A stretch of DNA of 64,000 nt from G965279355 sp965279355 (GCA_965279355.1 OZ257155.1:930001-994000); one strand, 5' to 3'; positions 9,082 to 18,384 are shown, counted from the first letter of the stretch. Program-made: numbers and translations. Notes: generated by a model not told the origin, from the letters alone.

Positions 9082-10197
9082 CTACTGCGCCGCCTGAAGG
9101 TGATCGAAATTGATCTTTCCGCTCAGGAGCGGAAACACCTTCTTTGGATTGTCATGAACGATTCGAATTTTGTCCTCGGTGCTCAGGAAATCGAAACCGG
9201 CGATGATCGCCAGAACATCATCCGACTGTTTTCCCGTCTTCGGGTTCAGCAGATCGGACCCGCTTCCCGGCACCTCGGTGCCAAAGATCATGCGTTCAGG
9301 CCCACGTTGCTTAAGGGCGCAGGTTAGAAAATGAGGATCGTACGCGCAGGTATCGAAGTAGAGATTTTGGGTCAGATCGGCGCGCTTCTTTTCTTTCTTC
9401 GTCATCTTGATGCCAACCTGGCCGCCAGCTGTTTCGCCGCTATTGCCAACAGTATTGTCGACGCCACGAGAGGGGTTGGTTGCGTCGAAGATGGCGCCAC
9501 GTTCAAGCAGTCGGCGCGGAGCGCCACCGCAATGGCAGACCACGATGCGTAGTTTCGGAAACCGGCTGAAGACGTCGCTATGCTCCAGCAGCAGCGTCGC
9601 CAGCGTCTCCTCTGTAAGGCTGTTGTACTGATAGGCATTAGGGATCCCGCTTAGCCGCGGGTCGCGCGTAATGGACGGATGCACCACCAAGGTCGCGTCG
9701 AGACGTTCCGCGGCCTCATACAGTGGAAACCAGTAATCGGCATTCAGGCCAGGTGACTGCCGATCGCCAGCCGGGTCCGGATTCAAGAGCGCGCCAACGA
9801 AGCCAAGCGTCTTGACGCATCGCTCAAGCTCGTCGACGCATTTCCGGATGACGCCGCCGCGCGTCTGCGGCAATTGGGCAACGCCGCCGAAACGTTGCGG
9901 GTACATCGCGCATTGCTGGGCGATAACGTCGTTCGTGATCTCAGTCCACGTATCGACGAGGCACTGATCTTCCCACTGCATCATCCCGACAGGACGGGGC
10001 GAAATCAGCTGAAAGTCGATGCCCTGTCGGTCCAGCATCTTGAGATGCCGCTCCAGGCCAGGCTTCATGTCCTGGTCTGACAGGGTCAGGCGCGAGGCGG
10101 GATTGCGCAGCGCGATGAGATTGAATGCGAAGCCCCGGAATTGCGGTGGGGTGGATATATGTCCATGCACATCGATGACTGCTCTGCCGCTAAACAT
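9082..10197 (-). CDS. Amidohydrolase-2 family protein, 4-oxalomesaconate hydratase (LigJ)-like
   Basis: This 371-aa metal-dependent hydrolase of the ACMSD/LigJ group has the N-terminal metal motif (VIDVHGH), further ligands in LVVHPS and VVCHCGG, and a late YFDTCAYDP...MIFGTEVPGSGSD stretch. From memory these resemble the 4-oxalomesaconate hydratase of the protocatechuate 4,5-cleavage pathway, which adds water to 4-oxalomesaconate. The start at 10197 is chosen because GAGGAA directly precedes it; a start at 10236 would fall between this gene and the upstream dioxygenase without a clear site. The neighbouring LigB-type dioxygenase supports a meta-cleavage role. A decarboxylase activity of the same family cannot be excluded. 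Confidence 0.85.
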   Translation of the reverse strand: MFSGRAVIDVHGHISTPPQFRGFAFNLIALRNPASRLTLSDQDMKPGLERHLKMLDRQGIDFQLISPRPVGMMQWEDQCLVDTWTEITNDVIAQQCAMYPQRFGGVAQLPQTRGGVIRKCVDELERCVKTLGFVGALLNPDPAGDRQSPGLNADYWFPLYEAAERLDATLVVHPSITRDPRLSGIPNAYQYNSLTEETLATLLLEHSDVFSRFPKLRIVVCHCGGAPRRLLERGAIFDATNPSRGVDNTVGNSGETAGGQVGIKMTKKEKKRADLTQNLYFDTCAYDPHFLTCALKQRGPERMIFGTEVPGSGSDLLNPKTGKQSDDVLAIIAGFDFLSTEDKIRIVHDNPKKVFPLLSGKINFDHLQAAQ

Positions 10198-10241
10198 TTC
10201 CTCGCTCCAAATTCTGCTTCTTTGCTGTTTCCACAATGCGA

Positions 10242-11243
10242 CTACATGTCCCAGTACGCGAAGCCCATGCCGCAGGGCGATGCGTAGACAGGAACGTAGT
10301 CGATGACTGTGCCGGGGCGGTCGGCGACCGCGGCCGCCATGATCCAGTTACGGCTCTCTCCGGTGCCGCTTCCCAGCCCACCGCGCATTCCCGTGCCGCC
10401 CGAGAATGACTTGTAGCAAGCGAGGCCCTCATGCTCAGGCTTCGGCTTCCAGTTATCGAAATAGGTTGCCATCGCATCGGCATTACCGGTTCGCACGCCA
10501 TTGAGCATGGCCTCATCGAAATCCTCATCGATATAGGCATCCGGTGCGCCCGGTATGTGCCAGAGGCCGCCCGAACCGACGACAGCGACCCGGATGTCTT
10601 CGGGCCAGGCCTCAATCGACCGGCGGAGAGCACGCGCAACAGCCGCGCAGCGGGCGCCGCTGGGCTGTGGTGCATAGAAGCAATTGACGAGGACCGGGAC
10701 GACGGGCACGTCAAATCTATCGTCCGTAATTTTGCCGAGAGGGCGCATGAACGCATGCCCCATCCCCTCTTCTTCGTTCGGGAGGCCCATCATGAAGGCC
10801 GGGTCGAACCCGGCGTCGAACAAGCCAACGAGGAGCGATTTCGCAAAAGCAGAATTGGTCGCCACCCGGGCCCAATGCTCGGGGATCTTCGGCTTTACGA
10901 CGCGGCCGCCGCCGCCCGGCGTGCCGTGATAGCCCACTGTTTTGTAGCCTTCGTAGGCTTCACCCACATAAACGGCAAAGGCGGGAAAATTGCGAAAGTC
11001 GAATTGTTCTTTTTGATCGTCCCCGAAAATCACCACCACGTCCGGCTTGGCCGCCTGGAAAACGTCATGCAGCCTCGCAAATGCCGCATCGACGCGGTGC
11101 CTCTTTTGAGCGTTCTCTTCAGCGCTGTCGGCTCTGGTGTGTGCGCTGACGGGCCTCGCCTTCCTTACTTCGTCCCACCACTCAAGCGGCTGAAAAAGAA
11201 AGGGTGAATGCGAGCACGCGATCACGCTGGTGATGCGCGCCAT
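10242..11243 (-). CDS. LigB-type (class III) extradiol ring-cleavage dioxygenase
   Basis: This 333-aa protein belongs to the protocatechuate 4,5-dioxygenase catalytic-subunit family, which opens catecholic rings next to the diol. The first metal ligand is in the N-terminal CSHSPFL motif, and EEGMGHAFMRPL carries the conserved mid-protein His. Where LigB enzymes have an NDH triplet contributing the second His ligand, this sequence reads GDDQ, so either the metal site differs or another residue takes over. The start is ATG 11243. There is no separate LigA-like alpha subunit in view. It is the first gene of the minus-strand run that continues with LigJ-like, BNR and TRAP genes. It may act on protocatechuate or a substituted analogue. 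Confidence 0.85.
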   Translation of the reverse strand: MARITSVIACSHSPFLFQPLEWWDEVRKARPVSAHTRADSAEENAQKRHRVDAAFARLHDVFQAAKPDVVVIFGDDQKEQFDFRNFPAFAVYVGEAYEGYKTVGYHGTPGGGGRVVKPKIPEHWARVATNSAFAKSLLVGLFDAGFDPAFMMGLPNEEEGMGHAFMRPLGKITDDRFDVPVVPVLVNCFYAPQPSGARCAAVARALRRSIEAWPEDIRVAVVGSGGLWHIPGAPDAYIDEDFDEAMLNGVRTGNADAMATYFDNWKPKPEHEGLACYKSFSGGTGMRGGLGSGTGESRNWIMAAAVADRPGTVIDYVPVYASPCGMGFAYWDM

Positions 11244-11423
11244 CAAAAATCGCTCTCAAAATGGAGCCGGCAACCCGATGTGAGCACGTCCATCCCCGTA
11301 TATACCTGAAAGAATTGTCAGGCATTTTCGGATGACACTTTAGCTAGTGCGGGAAAAACGATCAAGCGTCCACTTGCGGCAACCACCGGGCTTGCCGAAG
11401 ATCGGGACGCCGCTTAACAGCCG

Positions 11424-12155
11424 CTATTTCAGGAATTTTTCAATGATGGAGACGACGTCGCGTCCGGTTCGCCGAATATGGGAACGCATCGCGCGCTCGG
11501 CCTTCGCCCCGTCCCCCTTGAGAACAGCCGCGACGATCAGTTTGTGCTCGCCGTGCGTGCGTGCCATGACGTCACGATTGGACACCACCTGACTAAGCAT
11601 CAGGAACGTCGCATGTTGAAGCTGCTCAACCACTCGCCTTAAACGCCAGTTTTCACTCATCTCGACGATGAGATTGTGAAAGTTTTCGTTATATCGCAGG
11701 TAGGTCATTGGCAGGCTGTCATTGTTCTCAATGAAGTCCCGCTCTAGGGCGCGCAGCCGATTTTTGTAGTCGCCTTTGCCTATGTTTTCCGCTGCCAGCC
11801 TCGCGGCGACACCCTCCACGGCTTCCCGGATATCATTGATGTTCTCTGCATCCTCAACCGTGACGCGCCTTACCCGGGCACCCTTTTGATGGGTGATTTC
11901 GACCAGCCCTTCGGCTTCAAGCCGTCCCATGGCCTCGCGGATTGATGCCCGGCTTGCACCGATCGTTGTGCGTATATCGCTTTCAATCAGGCGTTGCCCT
12001 GGCGCCAGTCGACGAGCCCGGATCTCATCACGAATGCTGTCCACAACCTGTTCGACGACGGAAATGCTGGGTATGGCTTTTAGGTCTGCCGTGCGACTGC
12101 CCCCGACACTTCTAACCGACGGACGACTGGCTAAGTTTTTCTTTGTTTTCGTCAT
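11424..12155 (-). CDS. GntR-family transcriptional regulator (FadR/FCD type), copy 1
   Basis: This 243-aa repressor-type regulator has an N-terminal winged helix (SIRDEIRARRLAPGQRLIES, then GASRASIREAMGRLEAEGLV) followed by an all-helical FCD effector domain with metal-ligand-like residues in YNENFHNLIV. ATG 12155 follows a run of lysines and serines typical of this set; longer in-frame readings upstream overlap the next GntR gene. It is one of three close paralogues within 4 kb (also 12220-12939 and 14351-15076). It is likely to respond to an aromatic acid and to control the adjacent extradiol operon. Confidence 0.9.
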   Translation of the reverse strand: MTKTKKNLASRPSVRSVGGSRTADLKAIPSISVVEQVVDSIRDEIRARRLAPGQRLIESDIRTTIGASRASIREAMGRLEAEGLVEITHQKGARVRRVTVEDAENINDIREAVEGVAARLAAENIGKGDYKNRLRALERDFIENNDSLPMTYLRYNENFHNLIVEMSENWRLRRVVEQLQHATFLMLSQVVSNRDVMARTHGEHKLIVAAVLKGDGAKAERAMRSHIRRTGRDVVSIIEKFLK

Positions 12156-12219
12156 TGTAATTCTTAAGACGGTGCCGGCATTGAGCCCGGTTTGTTTGAT
12201 TTTTCGCAGTATATACGTG

Positions 12220-12939
12220 TCACTTGAGGAACGACGCCATACGACGCACAACGTCGCGGCCTGTACGGCGAATATGAGCCCGCATGGCGCTTTCGGCCCG
12301 GTTTTCATCGCCTTTGAGAATGGCGGAAACAATCGGCACGTGCTCACTGAGGGCGCGATCAGCCGCCTGGCGGCTGGACATAACCTGGATCAACATCAGG
12401 AACGCCGGATGTTGAAGCTGCTCCACCATTCTGATCAATCGGCGATTCTCACTCATCTCCACGATGAGGCGATGAAACTTCTCATTGTATTGAAGATACG
12501 TGTCCGGTAGTCCGTCGTTCACGGCAGCAAACTGCCGCTCCAGCTCACGAAGTCGGGTTTTATAATTGGCCCGGCTGATATTCCGGGCCGCGAGACGCGC
12601 AGCCGCGCCTTCAAGCGCCTCGCGTACCTGATAGATATTGAGGGCATCTTCGGCCGACAGCCTTCGGACACGAGCGCCCTTCTGGTGCTCGATTTCCACC
12701 AGACCTTCGGCTTCGAGCCTGCCCATTGCCTCGCGAACAGAGGCGCGACTGCTCCCTGTAGCGACGCAGATTTCACTCTCGATAAGCCGCTGACCAGGCG
12801 CCAGACGCCCTGCCTTGACCTGATTTCGGATTGCGTCCGCGACAGTCTCCACCACCGAAAGCGCACTTGGCTGCACTGAAGGGGCGGCGCGGCGGAGTGC
12901 CAGGTTGGCGTGAGGACTGTTTTTTGCAACGCGAGGCAT
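12220..12939 (-). CDS. GntR-family transcriptional regulator (FadR/FCD type), copy 2
   Basis: This 239-aa protein has the same layout as the neighbouring regulator: winged helix with RLAPGQRLIESEI and SSRASVREAMGRLEAEGLVEI, then an FCD domain (YNEKFHRLIVEMSENRRL) and the conserved tail MRAHIRRTGRDVV. It shares long near-identical blocks with copy 1, which points to tandem duplication. It lies 64 bases upstream of copy 1 on the same strand and divergent from the dehydrogenase gene at 13115, so the 175-base gap between them probably holds its operator. Confidence 0.9.
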   Translation of the reverse strand: MPRVAKNSPHANLALRRAAPSVQPSALSVVETVADAIRNQVKAGRLAPGQRLIESEICVATGSSRASVREAMGRLEAEGLVEIEHQKGARVRRLSAEDALNIYQVREALEGAAARLAARNISRANYKTRLRELERQFAAVNDGLPDTYLQYNEKFHRLIVEMSENRRLIRMVEQLQHPAFLMLIQVMSSRQAADRALSEHVPIVSAILKGDENRAESAMRAHIRRTGRDVVRRMASFLK

Positions 12940-13114
12940 CGCCAGCTTTTAGCACATTTGACGCCAGTCTCCAGTCTCAAGCAGCCCCACACCTCGATAG
13001 ATTCAGACCGAGCAGCAACAGCGGCATGGCCTAGGGCTGCTGAAACGGCCTGTATTGAACATTGCCTGAAACGCGTGATTTGACTACCCGGCAGCAGGCA
13101 CTTAGAGACGTCAA

Positions 13115-14341
13115 ATGAGCAATGACACCTCCCGGATTCTCCGACTGGGCGCAATCGGTCTCGGTCGCGCCTTTGCGTCGATGGCGCCGAGTCTTCGAAA
13201 CCATCCCTGCGTCAAGCTGATGGCCGCGGCCGACCCGCAGGACACAGCACTTAAGAATTGCGCGCGTGCCTTCAATACCCGCAGCTATAGCGACACGGCA
13301 AAGCTGCTCGAGGATCCTGAAATCGACGCGGTGTACATCGCCACGCCGCATGAGCTCCATGCCTCCCAGGCGATGGCTGCTTTTGCGCAGGGTAAGCATG
13401 TCATTCTGGAAAAGCCGATGGCGCTTTCTCTGGAGGAAAGCCTGCGCATCATCGACGCCGGCGAGCGCGCCGGCCGGGTTTTGGTCGTCGGACACAGCCA
13501 TGGTTTCGATCCGCCGGTACACTATGCGGCGCGGCTGATCGGCAGTGGCGCGCTCGGGAAAATCCGCATGGTCAGCGCGCTCGACTATACGAGCTGGATA
13601 TACAGAGCACGCCGCCCGGAAGAGCTGACCGGTGCCGGCGTCACGCTGAACCAAGCCTCGCATCAGGTTGATATCGTGCGCCTGCTCGCCGGCGGACTGG
13701 CAACGACAGTGCGCGCTTCATGCGGCGCATGGGATCCCGACCGTATGATGATCGGCGCCTACTCGGCGCTCTTGAACTTTGCCAACGGTGCGTTCGCCTC
13801 GCTGACCTACAACGGTTATGACTATTTCGACAGTGACGAATTGATGGGCTGGATCAGCGAAACCGGCCGCCCCAAGCAGCCTCAAAATGCCGTTATGCGC
13901 AGAGCACTGGAAGCGACGACCAGCGAAGCGAACGCGCATGCCCAGGCGGGCTTTGGCGCTGAGAACGCAACTGTCCGCGACGATACGGTCGGCGACCGTG
14001 GCCAAGCGCATCAGCATTTCGGGGTCGTCATCGCCTCTTGCGATCACGGCGATCTCCGCACGACCCCAAATGGCATAACGCTCTTCAACAAGGACGGCCG
14101 CCGGGACTTTTCCGTTCCCCCGGGCCGCGGCGGCGCCTCACGCGCCGGCGTGTTCGACGAACTCTACGATGCAGCCGTCAACGGCGTACCGGCGGTCCAT
14201 GACGGCCGGTGGGCCCTGGCAAATCTTGAGGCTTGCCTGGCACTCGCAGAGTCATCGCAAAACGGCCGCGATATTCCCCTGCGCCATCAAGTGGCGCCGG
14301 CTCTGCGGCCGCTTACACTGGAACAGCTAGCCGCTCTCTAA
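13115..14341 (+). CDS. Gfo/Idh/MocA-family oxidoreductase, Pht4 (dihydrodiol-phthalate dehydrogenase)-like
   Basis: This 408-aa NAD(P)-dependent dehydrogenase has an N-terminal Rossmann fold (GAIGLGRAF), the family EKP motif (HVILEKPMAL near residue 95) and the second-domain catalytic His in NQASHQVDIVRL. Its length and blocks such as DYTSWIYRARRPEEL and YNGYDYFDSDELMGWI recall Pht4, which rearomatises the cis-dihydrodiol of phthalate, as I remember that family. The phthalate-type Rieske oxygenase 2.5 kb downstream fits this role. LigC-type semialdehyde dehydrogenase is an alternative, as LigC is from the same superfamily. It converges with the third GntR gene. Confidence 0.88.
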   Translation: MSNDTSRILRLGAIGLGRAFASMAPSLRNHPCVKLMAAADPQDTALKNCARAFNTRSYSDTAKLLEDPEIDAVYIATPHELHASQAMAAFAQGKHVILEKPMALSLEESLRIIDAGERAGRVLVVGHSHGFDPPVHYAARLIGSGALGKIRMVSALDYTSWIYRARRPEELTGAGVTLNQASHQVDIVRLLAGGLATTVRASCGAWDPDRMMIGAYSALLNFANGAFASLTYNGYDYFDSDELMGWISETGRPKQPQNAVMRRALEATTSEANAHAQAGFGAENATVRDDTVGDRGQAHQHFGVVIASCDHGDLRTTPNGITLFNKDGRRDFSVPPGRGGASRAGVFDELYDAAVNGVPAVHDGRWALANLEACLALAESSQNGRDIPLRHQVAPALRPLTLEQLAAL

Positions 14342-14350
14342 CTCAGCGCC

Positions 14351-15076
14351 TTAATCCAATACCTGCGCGCGGGAAATAACGCTGACGCCCGAGCGCTTGA
14401 TATGAGCGCGCATGGTCGCCTCGGCTCGCTTCGGGTCACCGGCCAGAATGGCCTCTACGATCGGATGATGTTCGGCGCGGGCCTCATCGATTGTCTCCCG
14501 ATTGCTCATCACCCGACCGACGAGAAGAAACGCCGGCACCTGCAGCTGCTCAACCATCCGGATGATGTGCCAGTTTTCGCTCATCGTCATGATCAGACGA
14601 TGGAATTGTTCATTGTAACGCAGATAGGTATGCGCCGAACCGTCGGAATTGCGGCCGAAGCTCTTCTCAACTGTCAGGAGACGCGCACGATAGTCCTGTC
14701 GGTCTATATGCTCCGCGGCAAGCCGGGCCGCCATGCCTTCAAGCGCTTCGCGAGCTTGATAGATCGATTGCGCTTCCGCGCGTGACATGCGTCGCACCCG
14801 GGCACCCTTCTGATGCTCCAGGTCGACGATCCCGTCCGCAGCCAGCCGCCGCATCGCCTCACGCACGGAGCCGCGACCCGACCCGACGATCTCACGTATA
14901 TCCGTCTCTATCAGCCGTTGCCCGGGCACAAAACGCCCGGCTTTGATGCCGTCTTTCACGGCCTCAATAATCGCTTCAACAACCGACCCTTCAGGGATAG
15001 CGGCTTCAGCCAGGGCTAAGGCACTGCGTTTGGCCACGGGCTCTCCGGAAACGTTGACGGCCCGAATGTAGGACAT
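14351..15076 (-). CDS. GntR-family transcriptional regulator (FadR/FCD type), copy 3
   Basis: This 241-aa regulator has a winged-helix domain (GIKAGRFVPGQRLIETDI, then GSGRGSVREAMRRLAADGIVDL) and an FCD domain (YNEQFHRLIMTMSENWHI). It is the most divergent of the three local GntR paralogues but shares the HQKGARVRRM linker and the C-terminal MRAHIKRSG. ATG 15076 is preferred; the frame extends upstream but then runs into the divergent aldolase gene. The 39 bases between this start and the aldolase start leave room for one operator that could control both directions. Confidence 0.9.
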   Translation of the reverse strand: MSYIRAVNVSGEPVAKRSALALAEAAIPEGSVVEAIIEAVKDGIKAGRFVPGQRLIETDIREIVGSGRGSVREAMRRLAADGIVDLEHQKGARVRRMSRAEAQSIYQAREALEGMAARLAAEHIDRQDYRARLLTVEKSFGRNSDGSAHTYLRYNEQFHRLIMTMSENWHIIRMVEQLQVPAFLLVGRVMSNRETIDEARAEHHPIVEAILAGDPKRAEATMRAHIKRSGVSVISRAQVLD

Positions 15077-15115
15077 TATTGTCAGGAATACTAGACCAAC
15101 ACGCTGGGAGGCGCC

Positions 15116-15826
15116 TTGACCCGTCAAGAACTTATCCGGGAACTCGTCATCGCAAACCGGATTTTGGCGTCGGAAGGCGTCGTCGATGCGTTCGGTCATA
15201 TCAGCGTTCGTCTGCCCGACAACCCTCAACGCTTCCTGCTATCGCGCGCCCGCGCTCCAGAATGCGTGGAAGCCGAGGACATCATCGAGTTCACCCTGGA
15301 TGGAACGCCGGTTGATGCGGGCGATCGCAAGCCGTATCTGGAGCGGTTCATCCATGGCGCCGTATACGAGGCGCGGGGCGACGTGCACTCGGTCGTCCAC
15401 AATCACAGCCACGCCATCATCCCTTTCGGAATAACCGACAAGAAGCTGCAACCGGTGATGCATGTCTGTTCGATGATCGGTAACGACGTGCCGGTCTGGG
15501 ATTCTGGCGACGAATTCGGCGACACCGATCTTCTGGTCTCGAATGTCAAAATGGGCCGCTCGCTGGCGAAGGTGCTGGGCAAGAACACGGCGGCGCTGAT
15601 GCGTGGCCACGGTGCGACAGTGGTCGGCCGCGATATCCGGGACGCCGTTCATTCCTCGGTCTATCTGCAGGTGAATGCCGATCTACAGCTCAAAACGCTA
15701 ATGCTGGCGGGCGGCAGCCCGATCAAGTTCCTCACTCGCGGTGAAGTCGATATCCGCGCCAAAAACGAAGGCTCCTTCGGTGTGAACCGCGCATGGGAAA
15801 GCTGGTGCCGGCGCGCCGGCGTCTAA
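15116..15826 (+). CDS. Class II aldolase/adducin-family protein, possible aromatic-acid decarboxylase
   Basis: This 236-aa protein has the zinc-binding fold of class II aldolases. It has an N-terminal GHISVRLPD, then the HSVVHNHSHAIIPFG block with HxH zinc ligands and a further His in MRGHGATVVG. The family includes fuculose-phosphate aldolase and, in some phthalate pathways, a 3,4-dihydroxyphthalate decarboxylase. The flanking Pht4-like dehydrogenase and phthalate-type oxygenase favour a decarboxylase here (inference). Translation appears to start at TTG 15116, supported by GGGAGG at 15106-15111; no ATG or GTG fits better. It is followed by a TctC gene and the Rieske gene, probably in one operon. 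Confidence 0.88.
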   Translation: MTRQELIRELVIANRILASEGVVDAFGHISVRLPDNPQRFLLSRARAPECVEAEDIIEFTLDGTPVDAGDRKPYLERFIHGAVYEARGDVHSVVHNHSHAIIPFGITDKKLQPVMHVCSMIGNDVPVWDSGDEFGDTDLLVSNVKMGRSLAKVLGKNTAALMRGHGATVVGRDIRDAVHSSVYLQVNADLQLKTLMLAGGSPIKFLTRGEVDIRAKNEGSFGVNRAWESWCRRAGV

Positions 15827-15855
15827 GAAAAACAGAAATTCAGGAGCCGACCGGA

Positions 15856-16836
15856 ATGTTGAAAATCGTCACCCATACTCTTGCTGTCTCGTTGGTTGCG
15901 CTGGCCGGTGCAGGGCTTACCGCCAATGCCACGGCACAGAGCTATCCTAACAAGCCGGTGAAGATCGTCGTGTCGAACCCGGCCGGTGGCACGGCCGACC
16001 TCTTGGCCCGTGTCGTCGCGCGCGGCCTGCAGGCGCAGCTGAGACAGCCCTTCGTGGTGGAGAACCGCCCCGGCGCTTCAGGCCTATTGTCGGTCGAAGC
16101 CACGGTCCAATCGCCGGCGGATGGCTATACGCTGCTGATGGCAAATGAGCAGCCGATCACCATTCTACCGGCCGTCCGTGAAAAGATGCCGGTTAATCCA
16201 GAGACCGCGCTGGCGCCGATTACCATTGTCGCCACACTGCCGTTCTTCGTGGTGACACGCGCCGATCTCGGCGCCACAACGATTGCAGACCTCGTCCGCA
16301 TCGCCAAGGCAAAGCCGGGTGGCTTGAATTACGGCTCCACCGGGCAAGCCAGTGCCTCGCAGCTGATGACGGAGTTGTTCAACTCGGTCGCAGGTGTGAA
16401 AATGGTGCATATCCCGTATCAAGGCGGGCCGCAGGCGATCAGCAGCGTGATGTCGGGCGAGACGGACGTGTTCTTTTCCATCCCGACGACGGCTCTGGAG
16501 CGGCTGAATTCCGACAAACTAAAATTCGTCGGCATCACCAGCGCAAAGCGCAGCGCCAACGCCCCAAACATCCCGACCTTGGCCGAGCAGGGAGTGAACT
16601 TCGAAGCCGGCTCTTGGTTCGCCTTTATGGCCCCCGCCGGCGTGCCGAAAGACATCCTCAACCTGCTCCACCGTGAAGTGATGGAGGTCATGAAGGGTCC
16701 CGAAGCGCTGCGCCTGGTTGAGATCAACGGCGCCGTGCTGGTCGGCAACACCCCGGAAGAATTCGCACAAGTTATCAAGACCGACACCGCCAGGTGGAAA
16801 AAACTGGCGGCCGAACTGAACCTGAAGATGAACTAA
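15856..16836 (+). CDS. Tripartite tricarboxylate transporter substrate-binding protein (TctC/Bug family)
   Basis: This 326-aa secreted binding protein has a signal peptide ending ATAQS and then the Bug-family opening YPNKPVKIVVSNPAGGTADLLAR. Further family blocks are PADGYTLLMANEQ, GGLNYGSTG and VHIPYQGGPQAISSVMSGETD. It starts at ATG 15856 after CAGGAG; the frame is open upstream but overlaps the aldolase gene. Bug proteins bind carboxylates, including aromatic acids, for TctAB permeases. No TctA or TctB gene is in the window, so it must work with a permease encoded elsewhere or act as a sensor. Confidence 0.93.
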   Translation: MLKIVTHTLAVSLVALAGAGLTANATAQSYPNKPVKIVVSNPAGGTADLLARVVARGLQAQLRQPFVVENRPGASGLLSVEATVQSPADGYTLLMANEQPITILPAVREKMPVNPETALAPITIVATLPFFVVTRADLGATTIADLVRIAKAKPGGLNYGSTGQASASQLMTELFNSVAGVKMVHIPYQGGPQAISSVMSGETDVFFSIPTTALERLNSDKLKFVGITSAKRSANAPNIPTLAEQGVNFEAGSWFAFMAPAGVPKDILNLLHREVMEVMKGPEALRLVEINGAVLVGNTPEEFAQVIKTDTARWKKLAAELNLKMN

Positions 16837-16866
16837 GCGCGCTAACGCGCGCACAGGAGAAGCAAC

Positions 16867-18150
16867 ATGCTGACGCAGGAAGAAAACAATCTGCTGACCC
16901 GCATCGGACCCGGAACAAAGATGGGCGAGCTGCTGCGCCGCTATTGGCACCCGGTCGCCGCCAAGTCGGAGATCGAGAACCGTTGGACCTTGAAGGTCCG
17001 CGTGTTCGGCGAGGATCTGGTGCTGTTCAAGGACCGCAAGGGCAAGCTCGGCCTGGTCGAGGAATCCTGCCCGCATCGCCGTGCCTCGCTGGCCTATGGC
17101 ATTCCGCAGGAAGACGGGATCCGCTGCCCCTACCATGGCTGGAAGTTCGATGGCGAAGGAATTTGCCTCGACCAGCCGTTCGAGACCGAGCGCAACGCCC
17201 TGATCGGCAAGAAGGCAATCGCCGCGTATCCAGTGCAGGAACTGGGCGGCCTGGTGTTCGCCTACTTCGGTCCGCAGCCGGCGCCGCTGCTGCCGAATTT
17301 CGGAGCCTTCATCTGGAAGGATGCCGTCCGCGCCGTCGGCAAGTATGTAATTCCCTGCAACTGGCTCCAATGCATGGAGAACACCGCTGACCCCGTACAC
17401 ACGGAATGGCTACACGGTGCACTGCACGAGTTCCGGCATGAGCATAGCGGCGTGAAAACCAAAATCGCGCAGAAACACGCCAAGATCGGCTTCGACGAAT
17501 TCGAGTACGGCATGATCAAGCGTCGGCTCTACCATGGGCAATCGGAAACCGCGCATGATTGGACAGTCGGTCATCCGCTGGTGTTCCCTAACATTCTGCT
17601 GACGGGCAGCGACGGTGGCATTTGGAAGGCGCACAACTTCCAGATCCGTGTGCCGGTGGATGACACGCATACCCTGCATTTTTGGTATCACGCCTATGTG
17701 CCACCGGAGGGCGCCGATGTGCCGCCGCAACTGCTGACCCAGACGCCACCACACTATGACGTGCCAATCATGCTGCCGAACGGCGAATTCAATCTCGATT
17801 TGATCGACGCGCAGGACATCATGGCCTGGGTAACACAGGGACCGATTGCCGATCGCACGCGCGAAACGCTCGGCAATAGCGACCGCGGCATTGTCACCTA
17901 TCGCCGCATGCTGATGCGGGAGCTAGCGAAGGTGCAGAAGGGCGAAGACCCCATCGGAATTTTGCGCGACCCGGCGAAGAATGTATGCGTCGATCTGCCT
18001 CTGGAAAAAGGCAAGGATATGTACAATGACGGGTTCGAAAGCTTCATCCGCCGGCAGCCGGTCTATCACTCGCCGATCGCCCAGGACCTCGTACGGCTGT
18101 TCACGCCCAAACGGGACGCCCGAGTGGAAACGCCCATGCCGGCAAAATAG
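16867..18150 (+). CDS. Rieske non-haem iron oxygenase, phthalate 4,5-dioxygenase type
   Basis: This 427-aa single-component oxygenase subunit has Rieske ligands C68-x-H70 and C87-x2-H90 (SCPHRR, CPYHGW) and a mononuclear iron site with D174, H177 and H182 (TADPVHTEWLH). It has no partner small subunit, which is typical of the alpha3 phthalate/vanillate/carbazole group. The opening, MLTQEENNLLTRIGPGTKMG, resembles phthalate 4,5-dioxygenase oxygenase components. AGGAG precedes the ATG. It needs an FMN/2Fe-2S reductase that is not encoded in the window. It is the last gene of the aldolase-TctC-oxygenase run and the last catabolic gene before the recombinase region. Confidence 0.92.
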   Translation: MLTQEENNLLTRIGPGTKMGELLRRYWHPVAAKSEIENRWTLKVRVFGEDLVLFKDRKGKLGLVEESCPHRRASLAYGIPQEDGIRCPYHGWKFDGEGICLDQPFETERNALIGKKAIAAYPVQELGGLVFAYFGPQPAPLLPNFGAFIWKDAVRAVGKYVIPCNWLQCMENTADPVHTEWLHGALHEFRHEHSGVKTKIAQKHAKIGFDEFEYGMIKRRLYHGQSETAHDWTVGHPLVFPNILLTGSDGGIWKAHNFQIRVPVDDTHTLHFWYHAYVPPEGADVPPQLLTQTPPHYDVPIMLPNGEFNLDLIDAQDIMAWVTQGPIADRTRETLGNSDRGIVTYRRMLMRELAKVQKGEDPIGILRDPAKNVCVDLPLEKGKDMYNDGFESFIRRQPVYHSPIAQDLVRLFTPKRDARVETPMPAK

Positions 18151-18384
18151 ATAGGCCGACAGAAGTATAACTCGGGGCTGGGGTTTGGCGCGCGCTCGGC
18201 GGATAACAGCCATTATCACAAATCAGCCGATAGTTGCTTCATCAGTCGGTCCGAGCGCCACTTTAGCGTCAGTTAGTGCAGAACTCGAATTTCACACTAA
18301 GTTGCGACCGACATTGTTCCGACAAGAATAGAGAGTGGGCTACTTTCCTCCACGCGCTGAAATGACGATGCTATAATCGCACGC

